This document shows, piece after piece, positions 51,681 to 61,048 of a stretch of DNA of 64,000 nucleotides. Numbering within the stretch: the stretch's first letter is position 1; every line of letters starts with the position of its first letter. This DNA is from Duganella sp. CF517. GTDB lineage: Bacteria; Pseudomonadota; Gammaproteobacteria; Burkholderiales; Burkholderiaceae_D. Location: contig NZ_FODC01000003.1 in the NCBI RefSeq assembly GCF_900110275.1, forward strand, positions 1 to 64,000, given 5' to 3'. A program made the position numbers and the translations under genes. The notes below the pieces were generated by a model that saw only the letters and a program-made list of their open reading frames with translations, made no database searches and was not told where the DNA came from.

Positions 51681-54407
51681 CTACGGCCTGGCATCCCGTT
51701 CCTTCAAAATGCTGCGGAAATAGAAGTACATCGCGATCAACGCCAGCACCAGCACCCCCGGCACCAGTAAGCCATCCCCCAGGTTGTTGAGGTAGGGATC
51801 GCACGTCATCAGGCCGGCGAAGATGGCGGCGGCCACGGCGATCGCCGCCACCGGCGCCACGTAGAACTTCACGATCACCGGCCGCGCGTCGCACCAGCGC
51901 ACGTAGGCGAACACGGTGGCCGCCAGCGCGATCAACAGGATGTCGAGCGTAAAGCGCAGCGGCAGGCGGTAGCTGCACACGAACCGGCAGGCGAGGGCGT
52001 CGCGCTCGCCTGGCGGGTCGCGGAAGTGGTCCTGTATGCAATCCTCCAGCAGCTTGAGGTCGCCGCAGCGGGCCACGCCGTGCGCCGGTACCTGGGCTGC
52101 GTCCGGCTCCGGTTGCTTGGTGCCGGGCCAGAAACCGACGCCGCCGAAGTTGTCGTCGAAGTAGATCAGGTCGTCTTCCAGCTGGGCCCAGGCGATGCCG
52201 TTGAAATTGACGACCGGAACCATGCGGCGCAGCAGGGCGGCGCGCGCCTGGCCCATCGTGGCGTCCTCGACCTCGCTGCGCAGCTGCTTTTTGATTTCCG
52301 TGGTCGGCTCCTCAAGCAGCACCAGGTAGCGCGGCTGCACATACTGCCCGCCCTCGGGGATGCCGAACGCGTGTTTGAAATTGTGCTGCGCCCAGCCGTA
52401 AAGGGCCGGCTGCTCCGGCTCCTCCCCCAGTTGCAGCACGGACGACAGTTTTTCGTAGCCGTAGATGCCTTTGCCCATCTCCGTGTGCCGCAGCATGATG
52501 TTCAGGTCGAAACCACCCTCGGTCAGCCGGCGCCGCAGGTCGTTGATGAACTCCGCGTACAGCGCCATCGAGTCCTGGTCCGGCGGGTAGCCGTCGAAGT
52601 ACAGCGTGACGCCGTCGCCGCGTGTCGGCACGCCGGTGGTGCCAAAGCTGAGCCACGGCACCGAGCGGGACGCCAGGTCCGTCATCGGCATGCTTAGCAT
52701 GCGCACGATATTGAACGACAGCCTGGCCAGCAGCGCCTGCCTCACCCTGGGCTTCATCGCGCCCCACACGCGCCAGTCGGTGCGGTGGACGATCCAGTCG
52801 ACCTTGACGCGGTGCCGCCGCGCCTCGCTGACGAACGCCAACTGCTCGGCGTTTTTACCGGTGAACAGGTCGTCGATCGGCTGCCCCGTCAGTCCCATGG
52901 CCAGGTCGCCGTTGTTGTCGAACGTCAGGCCGTAGTAGTTCAACCGGCTCATCAGGCTGAAGTCGGTCGGCTGGGGCGGGCCGCCGAGCCAGAACGGCAG
53001 GAAGTGGAATACCTCGTCCTTCGACTTGTCCGTGTTGCAGCCGCACATGTTCGAGGTCAGCAGAAACGGCTTGGCCTGCTTATAGTCGGGCAACTTGCGC
53101 ACGTATGGCGCGATCAGTTTGCTGTAGCGGTTGTAGAGCTCCTGCAACGCGGCCGCGTCGGTGCCGCCCTGGTCGCAGTGCAGCCCGTCCCACAGCCTGT
53201 AGAGCCGGTCGCCGAGCCGCGCGCCATCGGCCTTGGCGCTGTCGACGCCGTCGGCGTTGACGGTGGCGCGCAGCGCGTCCATGTCCTCCTTGCTCAATAG
53301 CCTGGTCTTGCGGCGCATCCATTCCTCGTGCGGAAGGTGGGCCCGGCATGCGCTCAGGCCGATGCGCAGGCGCTGGACCATGGCTTGGTCGAACAGCGAG
53401 CGGCGCACATATTGCATCCCGATCATGTCGCCGAACATCTTGGTCAGTTGCGGCGGCAGCAGCGTGGGTTTGGCCAGGTCGGCCAGCAGGTCGTCGGTCA
53501 GTTCGTAGCCATCGTCGGTCTTGGCGACCCTTTCCAGCTGCGCGATGAGCGCGGCGGCGTCCTGGCCGGAAGGGCGCAGCGCCTTGCGCACATCCTCGGC
53601 CAAATCGGAGGCGGTGGCGTAGGTGAAGGCGGTCAGCGGCGCCAGCGGTTTGAGCATTTTTTCCGGGAAGACCGCCTGCGAGCCGATGGCCGCCAGGTCT
53701 TCCATGGTCAAGCCGTACCAATAGATCGCCAGCGGTTCGTCCTCGGTATCGACACCGTTGACCAGCGCGAAGTCGACCGCGTGATAGCGTTTGAGCACCG
53801 GCGGCAACAGCACCGGATCGACCGCCAGGCGGATGCGGTACAGCTCGACCCGGTCCGTCTGCTGGTCGATCCAGTGGCCGAATCGCGCGCTGACCAGATC
53901 GGCGCGCCATTCCGGACGCGCCTTGAGGCGCTCGGCGAATTTGAGCATGACGTCGACCGAGGCGTCGGTCAGGCTGCCGGCCGGGTCGAGGTTGTAGTAG
54001 GTCCAGAAGCGGGCGATGAACGATAGCGTGATCGGCCCCACCACCTGGTCCGACAGCGGCGCGCCGGTCTGCTTGTAGGCCGCCAGGTAGGCCGGGTCGT
54101 CGGCGAAGATGAACTTCAGCGCGCTCTGGATGTTCTTGCGCCGCGCCAGCTCGTATTGCTGGAGCACCTCGACCGACAGCAGGCGCGGCGTGGCCGCCGG
54201 CGCCGGCTTGGGCACTTGGACCACCTGGGCCACCTGGGCCGCCTGGAGCGGGTGGAGCGGCTGCACCGGTTGGGCCGGTTGGACGGCGACCGCCGGCGGC
54301 GCGGCGGGCGGCGTCGGATCGGCCGTGACGGCGGCCGGTGTGGCCAGCGCAAGCGCGAAGCCGAGCGCGGCGCGGGAGGGGAGGTGCCAGGAGGTATGTG
54401 GTTTCAT
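51681..54407 (-). CDS. Large exported, membrane-anchored protein of the eCIS operon
   Basis: 908 aa from the ATG at 54407. Signal peptide (ALGFALALATPAAVTA), then a Pro/Val/Gln-rich tract (~35-70), a helical region, and around residues 470-700 strands that resemble a TIM-barrel glycosidase: SRLNYYGLTFDNNGDLAMGL, HRVKVDWIVHRTDWRVWGAM, RGDGVTLYFDGYPPDQDSMA and FDLNIMLRHTEMG. The pattern is like GH18-type barrels but without their DxxDxDxE motif, so activity is doubtful. Three to four membrane helices close the protein (~800-900). It starts 8 bases after the AAA+ gene. It may anchor or release the injection particle, or bind cell wall; not recognised as a named family. Confidence 0.65.
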   Translation of the reverse strand: MKPHTSWHLPSRAALGFALALATPAAVTADPTPPAAPPAVAVQPAQPVQPLHPLQAAQVAQVVQVPKPAPAATPRLLSVEVLQQYELARRKNIQSALKFIFADDPAYLAAYKQTGAPLSDQVVGPITLSFIARFWTYYNLDPAGSLTDASVDVMLKFAERLKARPEWRADLVSARFGHWIDQQTDRVELYRIRLAVDPVLLPPVLKRYHAVDFALVNGVDTEDEPLAIYWYGLTMEDLAAIGSQAVFPEKMLKPLAPLTAFTYATASDLAEDVRKALRPSGQDAAALIAQLERVAKTDDGYELTDDLLADLAKPTLLPPQLTKMFGDMIGMQYVRRSLFDQAMVQRLRIGLSACRAHLPHEEWMRRKTRLLSKEDMDALRATVNADGVDSAKADGARLGDRLYRLWDGLHCDQGGTDAAALQELYNRYSKLIAPYVRKLPDYKQAKPFLLTSNMCGCNTDKSKDEVFHFLPFWLGGPPQPTDFSLMSRLNYYGLTFDNNGDLAMGLTGQPIDDLFTGKNAEQLAFVSEARRHRVKVDWIVHRTDWRVWGAMKPRVRQALLARLSFNIVRMLSMPMTDLASRSVPWLSFGTTGVPTRGDGVTLYFDGYPPDQDSMALYAEFINDLRRRLTEGGFDLNIMLRHTEMGKGIYGYEKLSSVLQLGEEPEQPALYGWAQHNFKHAFGIPEGGQYVQPRYLVLLEEPTTEIKKQLRSEVEDATMGQARAALLRRMVPVVNFNGIAWAQLEDDLIYFDDNFGGVGFWPGTKQPEPDAAQVPAHGVARCGDLKLLEDCIQDHFRDPPGERDALACRFVCSYRLPLRFTLDILLIALAATVFAYVRWCDARPVIVKFYVAPVAAIAVAAAIFAGLMTCDPYLNNLGDGLLVPGVLVLALIAMYFYFRSILKERDARP

Positions 54408-54414
54408 AGGGGGC

Positions 54415-55809
54415 CTAAAGCGTGCGTCCTTCTTTGATGAATTCTTTCTTGATGGCGCGCAGCAGATCGTCGTTGGTGATGCGGATGCTCTGCCCGGGCT
54501 TGGCGCGGCGTTCGGCCCGGATGGCGGCGGAGACCGCCACGTTGAGCAGGGCGCCTCCGGCCAGCACGTGGGCGTCGGCCAGGGCCTCCAGGCGCACATC
54601 GGGCGCCAGGATGGTGCGGTCGGTGAACAGTTTCTGCCACAGCAGCGCGCGTTGCGGCCCGTCCGGCAGCGGAAAGTGGATGGCCGATTGAAAACGGCGC
54701 GCGAACGCCTCGTCCATGTTGGAGCGCAGGTTGGTGGCCAGGATGACCACGCCGGGGAAATCCTCGACCCGTTGCAGCAGGTAGGCGATTTCCTGGTTGG
54801 CGTGGCGGTCGTTGGAGGAGCTGCCCTCGGTGCGCTTGCCGAACAGCGCGTCGGCCTCGTCGAAGAACAGGATCCAATTTTTGTTCTGTGCCTGGTCGAA
54901 GACGTTGGCGAGATTTTTCTCCGTCTCGCCGATGTACTTGGAGACCAGCATCGACAGGTCGATGCGGTAGACGTCGACGCCGGCGTCCTTGCCCAGCAGC
55001 GTGGCGGCGAGCGTCTTGCCGGTGCCGGGCGGACCGTAGAACAGCGTGCGGTAGCCTGGCTTGACCATCCGGTCCAGTCCGAGCCGGTGCAGCAGGCCGG
55101 CGCCGCCCCGCATCCAGCTGCGGATTTGATCGAGCTCGTCTTTGACTTCGTGCGCCACGACCAGATCGTCCCATTCCATCGCCGTGACCATCCGCTTGGC
55201 CGGGAAGCCGGCGCCGAAGTCGGGCTTTTGCTGCTGGCCGGTGGTGAAACGTTGCAGGTAGGTGGGTTCGGCCACGATGGCGGCGCGCGGCATCGGTTCG
55301 CCGTGTTCCGGCGGCAGCATGCACACCATGTTTTTTTGCGCGAAGAAATGGTCCGGCTCGAACATCCGCATCAGCTCGAAGCGGCGCAGCTGGTCGTCGC
55401 CGGCGAGGATGAACAGCGCCGTCTCGCACGTGGGCAGGAAGCCATTGTGCGTTTGACCGCGCAGGCCGCCGAATTCGGTGAAGATGCTGTCGATCAGCTT
55501 GTTTCGCGTGAGCAGCAGGTCCAGCGTTTGCGGACGCAGGCTGGGCAACAGCGCCAGCAGCAGGACGACCCGTTCGTCGGGGCTCATGCCGCCCGCGCCG
55601 CTTTCGCGCACGGTTTGGGCATACAGCGACGGGTCGTCGCTGACGTCGGGCGGCGTCGGCGCGGTTTGCCCCATTGCCGTGTCCTCGTGCGCAAAATAGG
55701 TTTCGATACGCTGGTTCAGCAGGCGCGTGAACCAGGCGATCTCGCGCTCCAGGCTCAGGGCGTTGGCTTGCATCGCGGCCGCGTCGATGGGGTTAGCGCC
55801 AGTTGACAT
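54415..55809 (-). CDS. eCIS AAA+ ATPase (Afp15-like)
   Basis: 464 aa from the ATG at 55809 (AAGGG upstream), overlapping the tape-measure gene end by 17 bases. The N-terminal ~230 residues are family-specific (REIAWFTRLLNQRIETYFAH, LDLLLTRNKLIDSIFTEFGG). AAA+ core: FYGPPGTGKTLAATLLGKDA near residue 260, VSKYIGETEKNLANVFDQA, Walker B ILFFDEADALFGKRTEG near 313, and NLRSNMDEAFARRFQSAIHF with the Arg finger. All eCIS loci of the Afp/PVC type carry such an ATPase, thought to act in assembly or cargo loading. Confidence 0.9.
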   Translation of the reverse strand: MSTGANPIDAAAMQANALSLEREIAWFTRLLNQRIETYFAHEDTAMGQTAPTPPDVSDDPSLYAQTVRESGAGGMSPDERVVLLLALLPSLRPQTLDLLLTRNKLIDSIFTEFGGLRGQTHNGFLPTCETALFILAGDDQLRRFELMRMFEPDHFFAQKNMVCMLPPEHGEPMPRAAIVAEPTYLQRFTTGQQQKPDFGAGFPAKRMVTAMEWDDLVVAHEVKDELDQIRSWMRGGAGLLHRLGLDRMVKPGYRTLFYGPPGTGKTLAATLLGKDAGVDVYRIDLSMLVSKYIGETEKNLANVFDQAQNKNWILFFDEADALFGKRTEGSSSNDRHANQEIAYLLQRVEDFPGVVILATNLRSNMDEAFARRFQSAIHFPLPDGPQRALLWQKLFTDRTILAPDVRLEALADAHVLAGGALLNVAVSAAIRAERRAKPGQSIRITNDDLLRAIKKEFIKEGRTL

Positions 55810-58800
55810 GGACCGCCCTTTCCATCCACGGATGTTTGATGATCGAGAACGACCACGGCAGACTGTCGAGCAGCATGTCGAAGGTGCCCGGGTCGACGTC
55901 GAGGTACCAGGCATCGTCCTTCAAGTGCATGCGGCCGGTTCGGCGCAGGAAGGACTGGCGCAGGCCGTCGGGCGTGGTGTTGCCGATCTTTTTCCAGTGT
56001 TCGATGATGGCGCGCAGCATCATCTCGACGGTATCGCGTTCCTGGTCGGTGATGGCGACCTCGCGCGCGATGGCGGTCGCGGCCGGGACGCCGCACAGGA
56101 TTTTGTTCAGGCCCAGCAGCGCTTCGGGGGTGTCGGACGGTCCGCCGACCACGCATTGCAGCAGGTGGACTGCGCGCTCGGCGGCTTCGGCGTTTTTGAA
56201 TTGGTTCGCCTCGGTCAGTCCCAACGTGGAGAACAGGCGCGGCATGTAGGGGCCGATGAGGACTTGGCCGGCGTTGTCGACGATCAATGCGTCGATGACG
56301 ATGTCGGGCTCGGCTGGCGTGCCGGCGGACGCGGGGCTGCGCCACAAGGTGCCAGTGGTGGTGCCGGCGCTGTTAGTCCTGGTGGCGGGAGGCGGTGGCG
56401 GGGCGGCCGGTTGGGCTATGCCGAGCTTGTTGTGTAAGGCCTCGTGCAGCGGCGCGGCGGCGCTTTCGTTGCGGCTCAACCAAGCGGCGAGGGCATGCGC
56501 GTAGGTGGCGGGCGTAAAGTTCTTGCCTTGGATGAAGAACCAGTCGAGGTCGAACTGGTCGGTCTCGAATTCCACACTCGACAGGGTGCCACCCGGCAGA
56601 TGCTGGGCGGCGAGGGCGCAGACTTCGCTGGCGTAACGTGCTTTTGTTTGCATATCGGAGCCGACCAGCAACTTGATGATGTCCTGGATCATGGCTGGCG
56701 TCAGCTGTGCGATATCGTCGGCCGCCTCGCGCACCATGGCGGTTAGCGCCGCGCGCCGGGCCGGGACGTGACGGGCCAGTACCTGGGCCAGTTGGCCGCC
56801 GGCGGCGCGGCGGGGGGAGGCAGAATGGAGTTCTACGATCTCGGCTTTGTTGGCCAATGGGAGGGATGCGCGTGCGGACGCTGTTGGCGGTGCGGATGCC
56901 GACGCCAACGTTGCGTTAGCCGGTGCCTGCGTTGTGGTAGCGGTAGCTAATGCCGCCACCGCCTCTGTCGTAGCCGCGACAGTTTCCGCATCCGCAGCAT
57001 CCGCCGCATGGGCCACTGTCACATGGGCGGCGTCCGCCGCCGCATGCCTTGCATTCGCGACCGCTGCATGAGCAGCATCCAACGCCGCCGCATGGGCAGC
57101 ATCCAACGCCGCCGCATGGGCAGCATCCAACGCCGCTGCATGGGCAGCATCCGCCGCTGCCGCTGCCGCTGCCGCCGTCGTCGTGGGTGCCATTGGCGCC
57201 GACAATTGGGGACGTGGCGGCACCGGTATAGCTGCCAGAGAAGATTCCAGCTTTGATGGCAATTCTGCCGTTGAACAAGCGGCTATTGGCCTGCGTTCCG
57301 CTATTTGCGGCACCACAGTCCGCGGGCTCGCTGTTGTCGGGGAACTCGGCGGAGGTACAAGGCGCGTGGCGGTAACGGACTTGCCGGTTTGGCTCGGCTC
57401 GGCAAGCTGACCGTAAAGCATATCCAGCGCTTCCAGATCGATTGGGCGACTCTCCATGATGTCCTCCAATACATGTAGCAAATAGGCGGCGGCAGACGGA
57501 CTGTGTTCAGCGTGCGCCGATATCGCTTCCATCATGAGATGACTGGAACCAGCGCTGCCGGAACCGGTGAGGGCGCCCAGCTGTTGTTCGATACGCCGCA
57601 GGATGCTGCTGGCGTCCGCCGTTTCGGCAGGCTGAATTGCCGGGTTCTCCGCGTGACCGATTTGCTCCTCGATGTGATCGAGGTCCAGTAATTGTTTGTC
57701 TCGCAGCGCGGCGAGGACCGCTTGCAAGAACGCCCCCGGATTCCGGCTTTCGGTAGCGTGCGACCGCACCGCCAGGGCGAGCAGTCCGGGGCGCCCGGTG
57801 GCCGGCGTCGCGGCGCTTCGCGCGGTCATCAGCGCGTTGACTTCATGCCATAGGGCTTCTGGCCATGATGTCGTCGCGGTGCTCGCGGCGAGGCCGGCAG
57901 CATCGGACGGTGAAATTGGCAGGTGCCGCTGGCCCACGTGATCGGATTCGTTGGAATCAGTCTTCGCTCCGCTTAAACGCGGCTCGCCCGGATCGCCGGA
58001 GATCGCTTCGGCGGTCACGACTTCGGCGGAGACGGCTCCGGAAGACATTGCTTCATCGGGCTCGGTGCCAGGGCCTGGCAATGCCCTGGGCGCGACGGAG
58101 CGCAAGATGTCGGGATTGGCGCCGATTTGTCGCATCACATCAAGGGTGGGTTGGACCAGCGCCGGGTCTGATACCAAACTGCCCCGCGCCTCGTCGGCGT
58201 TTAGCCATACCTGCCGAGGTAGGTCGGATTGCTTGGCAGACGCGGCTGCGGGCGATTCAGGGAGCCGAGGGCCGATGGCGGTTCGCTCCTCCCCGCTGGA
58301 CGCGGCCAACGGCCTGTTTGTCCAAAGGTACTGCTGTGGTTGAGTGGGCCGATGTGACGCCCGCGTCGCATCGAATACGACAGATTGCGTCGGCGAGTTG
58401 GACAGGATGGCTTTAGGCGGAAGCAGGTGATCGGATTGCGCGCTCGCAGCGGTTGGCACGGAGATCTCGGCCGGCGCCATCGACCGCAAGGCATTGCTAA
58501 AGCCGTCCGCTTCAAACGCGGTGCTTGCCAGGTAGCGCAGACAACGTTGCCAAAGCAGGGGATCGTCCAGAGCATCCTCGGAAGAGGCCGCAATGGTTGA
58601 TGGGGCCGGCGCACCGCCCTCGCTCGATTGCAGGGAAAGCAAAATACTTCGAGCCGGCGGTGCGGCCGCCACTATCATTCGCGTGAGGAGCGCTGGCGAA
58701 AAACGGGCAACGCGTAACCAGATGGCGGAACTGGCGCCGATTTGCCGCATTGCCGCGAGTACAAGCTCGCCGGGTGTCGCAGCCAGTGCAGAGTCGACCC

Positions 58801-61045
58801 GTGCTTGGTTGGCTTCCAGTAGCGCTTCACGCAGCAGGTCGACTTGCCCGGCATTTCCGGTCGCGTTCGGTTCAGCGATCGCCAAATCGGCAGCGTTTCG
58901 TTCCCCAGGCGTGGGCGGGGCTGGCCGTTCTTCTTGCGAAAGGTGGGGTTCAGAATGAGCGTGGTGGCCCGAAGCCTGCGTGGCGTGGGGTGCGGAGCTT
59001 TGAAGGGCCGATTTCAACACGATGGCGGACGGAACGAGCGGCGTAGCCGGCGCGGGCGCCGCCAGCGATTCGTCGGCCTCGGCAGCCGTGACCGGCCTCA
59101 AAGCCGTGCGAAACGAGTCGGGCTCGAAAGTCTTGCTCGCCAAATATATCAGGCAGCGCTGCCAGAGCGATGGATCGTTCAAGGCGGCCTCGGTAGCCTT
59201 GGTCCCGGTGTGAAGACCCGGCGCCTCGCCGTTTACGGATTGCAGCGTTAGGAGGATGTTTGTCGCTTGCGGCGATGCCGCCCACGTCAGTTGCAGCAGC
59301 AAAGTGGGCGGGAAATGGGCGACGCGGTGCCAGACGTCGGATCTGGCGCCAACGTCCCGAATCGCGCCGAGCACGGCGAGTTGGGACGTCCCCACCAGTG
59401 CCGAACTCACACGCGCCACATCCGCGTCCAGCAGGGCTTGTATGAGGCTGTCCGTTTGCGTAACGTCTTCAACCACGCTCGATAGGTAGGCGGTGCCTAC
59501 TTCGGGGGCTGGCGCATCGAGCAAGATCGGATCGGGTGGCAGCTCGCTCAAGCCTTTTGGTGCCGGCGTTATCTTCGGTGCGGATGGCGCCGGGGAAGCA
59601 GATGGTATTGCGTCCGGACGGTGTTCCATGTCCGGCGGCGCCGTGCCGATTCGCCGAATGTTCGCGTTGCGTGCTGCCGTAATCGCCGACTCGATTTCTT
59701 CCAGATCGACAACTTGATCTTGACGCAGGGCCGCCGCGACGCGCTCGATGAAGGCCAGTCGGTCGGCGCTGCGGCCGGCGCTGGCCCGGATGGCGGTCAG
59801 CATCAGTGTGGCCCCAGCGCCGGCGGTTGCGGTGATGTGCCGTTCGATCGCCGTCCACAGGGTCTCGCCGGTTTCCTCTGTAGTTGCCGTCGGGTCGGGC
59901 TGCTTTGGCGGCACGGCATGGTGTTCTTGCTGCGTAAGCAATGGGTCCCCGGGGGCGGAATAGCGTTCGGCATCATCGGGACTAGATGACGCCACCGTTC
60001 TTGCAGGTTGCTGTAACGAACGCTGCTGTGAGGCGGAGGCCGAGGCGTTGGGCGCGGTTGCCGTGGCCGCCAGACGATCCGAGGCGATCGTCCGCAGCAG
60101 CGCAGCCGCTTGCGGCGCAACGGTGTTATTTGTATGTAGTGCAACAGCGATCGCCTCGCGCAGTGCGGTCGAGACCGGCATCGAAGCCACACTCGCAGCG
60201 CCTCCCAGCACATCCGTCAGCAAAATTTCCCAGAATTGCCGGAGATCGTAGCGACGCGCCGCGCCGGTGTTCCGCAAGGCGGCGTCAATGTCATCGAGCA
60301 GCGACAGCCACATGGCCGCCTTCGCAGGCGCTTCCACGCGCAGCACCAACCGGCGCAACGACGCTGGCTCGAACTGCTGCGCCAGGCGGCGCACTGCCTC
60401 CGGCGACGTCGCGCAACGGCGCAACAAGGCCTTTAGGTCGTCAGCAGCCGGCGAGGCCAGCGACAGCGCGAGCAGGCGTTCATGCGCCGCCTGAGTCGCC
60501 GCCCCGACGTTGCCGGGCAACACTGGAATCAATCCCCTGAGCAAAAAATGCTCCAGCGGCTCGCGTCTGACGGCCGTCGTTCCGGCTGTATGCCTGGCTG
60601 CCGTACCCGCCGACTGCCGGGCCGCCGGCTTGGCCGATCGCTCGGCCGCCTGCCCGGCTGAAGATCCGGCCATCAGCCCTGCCGAATGTTCGACCGCCAA
60701 CCCGACCGCATGGTTGACCGCCGGCCCGGCCGCATGGCCACCTTGGGGGGCGCTGGCGAGCTCGTCGTCATGTCGCGCCAGCGCCTCGCGTAACAATCTT
60801 GCCAGCAGCGGCGGGATTTCAGCTGCGTAGTCGTGGGCCTCGCATTCGCCCAGATCAATATCCAGGCGCGCGATATGCCGATGGCGGCTGTCGTCTTCGC
60901 GCTCCAGCGTGTCGGCCAGCGTCGACAGCAGATATTCGCGCGCCAGTGCCATTAAATCGTCCTCCGCCATCGGCTGCGGTCGCGGATCGTCGCTCTCGAA
61001 GCTCAGGTCGAGATGCAGGTCGGCGATGCGGTGGGTCGTCTTCAT
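55793..61045 (-). CDS. eCIS tape-measure-like protein (CIS_TMP), repeat-expanded
   Basis: 1750 aa. The first ~90 residues (HRIADLHLDLSFESDD, AREYLLSTLADTLER, HIARLDIDLGECEAHDYAAE) and the last ~330 (QVLIGPYMPRLFSTLGLTEA, NQFKNAEAAERAVHLLQCVV, AWYLDVDPGTFDMLLDSLPW) match the contractile-injection-system tape measure family found next to Afp15-type ATPases. The middle is expanded: an Ala/Gly/Ser tract at ~105-160, three degenerate ~205-residue repeats from ~511 (core AIRDVGARSDVWHRVAHFPP, AMRQIGASSAIWLRVARFSP, VMRQIGANPDILRS), and eight-residue AALDAAHA units near 1296-1330. The start lies 3 bases past the baseplate gene stop. A tape measure would set sheath length, so repeats could lengthen the particle; some authors place this family in a different role. 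Confidence 0.82.
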   Translation of the reverse strand: MKTTHRIADLHLDLSFESDDPRPQPMAEDDLMALAREYLLSTLADTLEREDDSRHRHIARLDIDLGECEAHDYAAEIPPLLARLLREALARHDDELASAPQGGHAAGPAVNHAVGLAVEHSAGLMAGSSAGQAAERSAKPAARQSAGTAARHTAGTTAVRREPLEHFLLRGLIPVLPGNVGAATQAAHERLLALSLASPAADDLKALLRRCATSPEAVRRLAQQFEPASLRRLVLRVEAPAKAAMWLSLLDDIDAALRNTGAARRYDLRQFWEILLTDVLGGAASVASMPVSTALREAIAVALHTNNTVAPQAAALLRTIASDRLAATATAPNASASASQQRSLQQPARTVASSSPDDAERYSAPGDPLLTQQEHHAVPPKQPDPTATTEETGETLWTAIERHITATAGAGATLMLTAIRASAGRSADRLAFIERVAAALRQDQVVDLEEIESAITAARNANIRRIGTAPPDMEHRPDAIPSASPAPSAPKITPAPKGLSELPPDPILLDAPAPEVGTAYLSSVVEDVTQTDSLIQALLDADVARVSSALVGTSQLAVLGAIRDVGARSDVWHRVAHFPPTLLLQLTWAASPQATNILLTLQSVNGEAPGLHTGTKATEAALNDPSLWQRCLIYLASKTFEPDSFRTALRPVTAAEADESLAAPAPATPLVPSAIVLKSALQSSAPHATQASGHHAHSEPHLSQEERPAPPTPGERNAADLAIAEPNATGNAGQVDLLREALLEANQARVDSALAATPGELVLAAMRQIGASSAIWLRVARFSPALLTRMIVAAAPPARSILLSLQSSEGGAPAPSTIAASSEDALDDPLLWQRCLRYLASTAFEADGFSNALRSMAPAEISVPTAASAQSDHLLPPKAILSNSPTQSVVFDATRASHRPTQPQQYLWTNRPLAASSGEERTAIGPRLPESPAAASAKQSDLPRQVWLNADEARGSLVSDPALVQPTLDVMRQIGANPDILRSVAPRALPGPGTEPDEAMSSGAVSAEVVTAEAISGDPGEPRLSGAKTDSNESDHVGQRHLPISPSDAAGLAASTATTSWPEALWHEVNALMTARSAATPATGRPGLLALAVRSHATESRNPGAFLQAVLAALRDKQLLDLDHIEEQIGHAENPAIQPAETADASSILRRIEQQLGALTGSGSAGSSHLMMEAISAHAEHSPSAAAYLLHVLEDIMESRPIDLEALDMLYGQLAEPSQTGKSVTATRLVPPPSSPTTASPRTVVPQIAERRPIAACSTAELPSKLESSLAAIPVPPRPQLSAPMAPTTTAAAAAAAADAAHAAALDAAHAAALDAAHAAALDAAHAAVANARHAAADAAHVTVAHAADAADAETVAATTEAVAALATATTTQAPANATLASASAPPTASARASLPLANKAEIVELHSASPRRAAGGQLAQVLARHVPARRAALTAMVREAADDIAQLTPAMIQDIIKLLVGSDMQTKARYASEVCALAAQHLPGGTLSSVEFETDQFDLDWFFIQGKNFTPATYAHALAAWLSRNESAAAPLHEALHNKLGIAQPAAPPPPPATRTNSAGTTTGTLWRSPASAGTPAEPDIVIDALIVDNAGQVLIGPYMPRLFSTLGLTEANQFKNAEAAERAVHLLQCVVGGPSDTPEALLGLNKILCGVPAATAIAREVAITDQERDTVEMMLRAIIEHWKKIGNTTPDGLRQSFLRRTGRMHLKDDAWYLDVDPGTFDMLLDSLPWSFSIIKHPWMERAVHVNWR
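57071..57150. repeat. 24-bp in-frame tandem repeat inside the tape-measure gene
   Basis: About three and a half units of GCAGCATCCAACGCCGCCGC plus ATGG, nearly identical, encoding (on the minus strand) repeated AALDAAHA. Flanked by more degenerate copies on both sides. Length variation by slippage would stay in frame. Confidence 0.85.
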
Positions 61046-61048
61046 CGC

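Noticed and set aside
57071..57150. Short tandem repeats considered as a CRISPR array
   Set aside because: 24-bp units without spacers, in frame with AALDAAHA repeats of the tape-measure protein.
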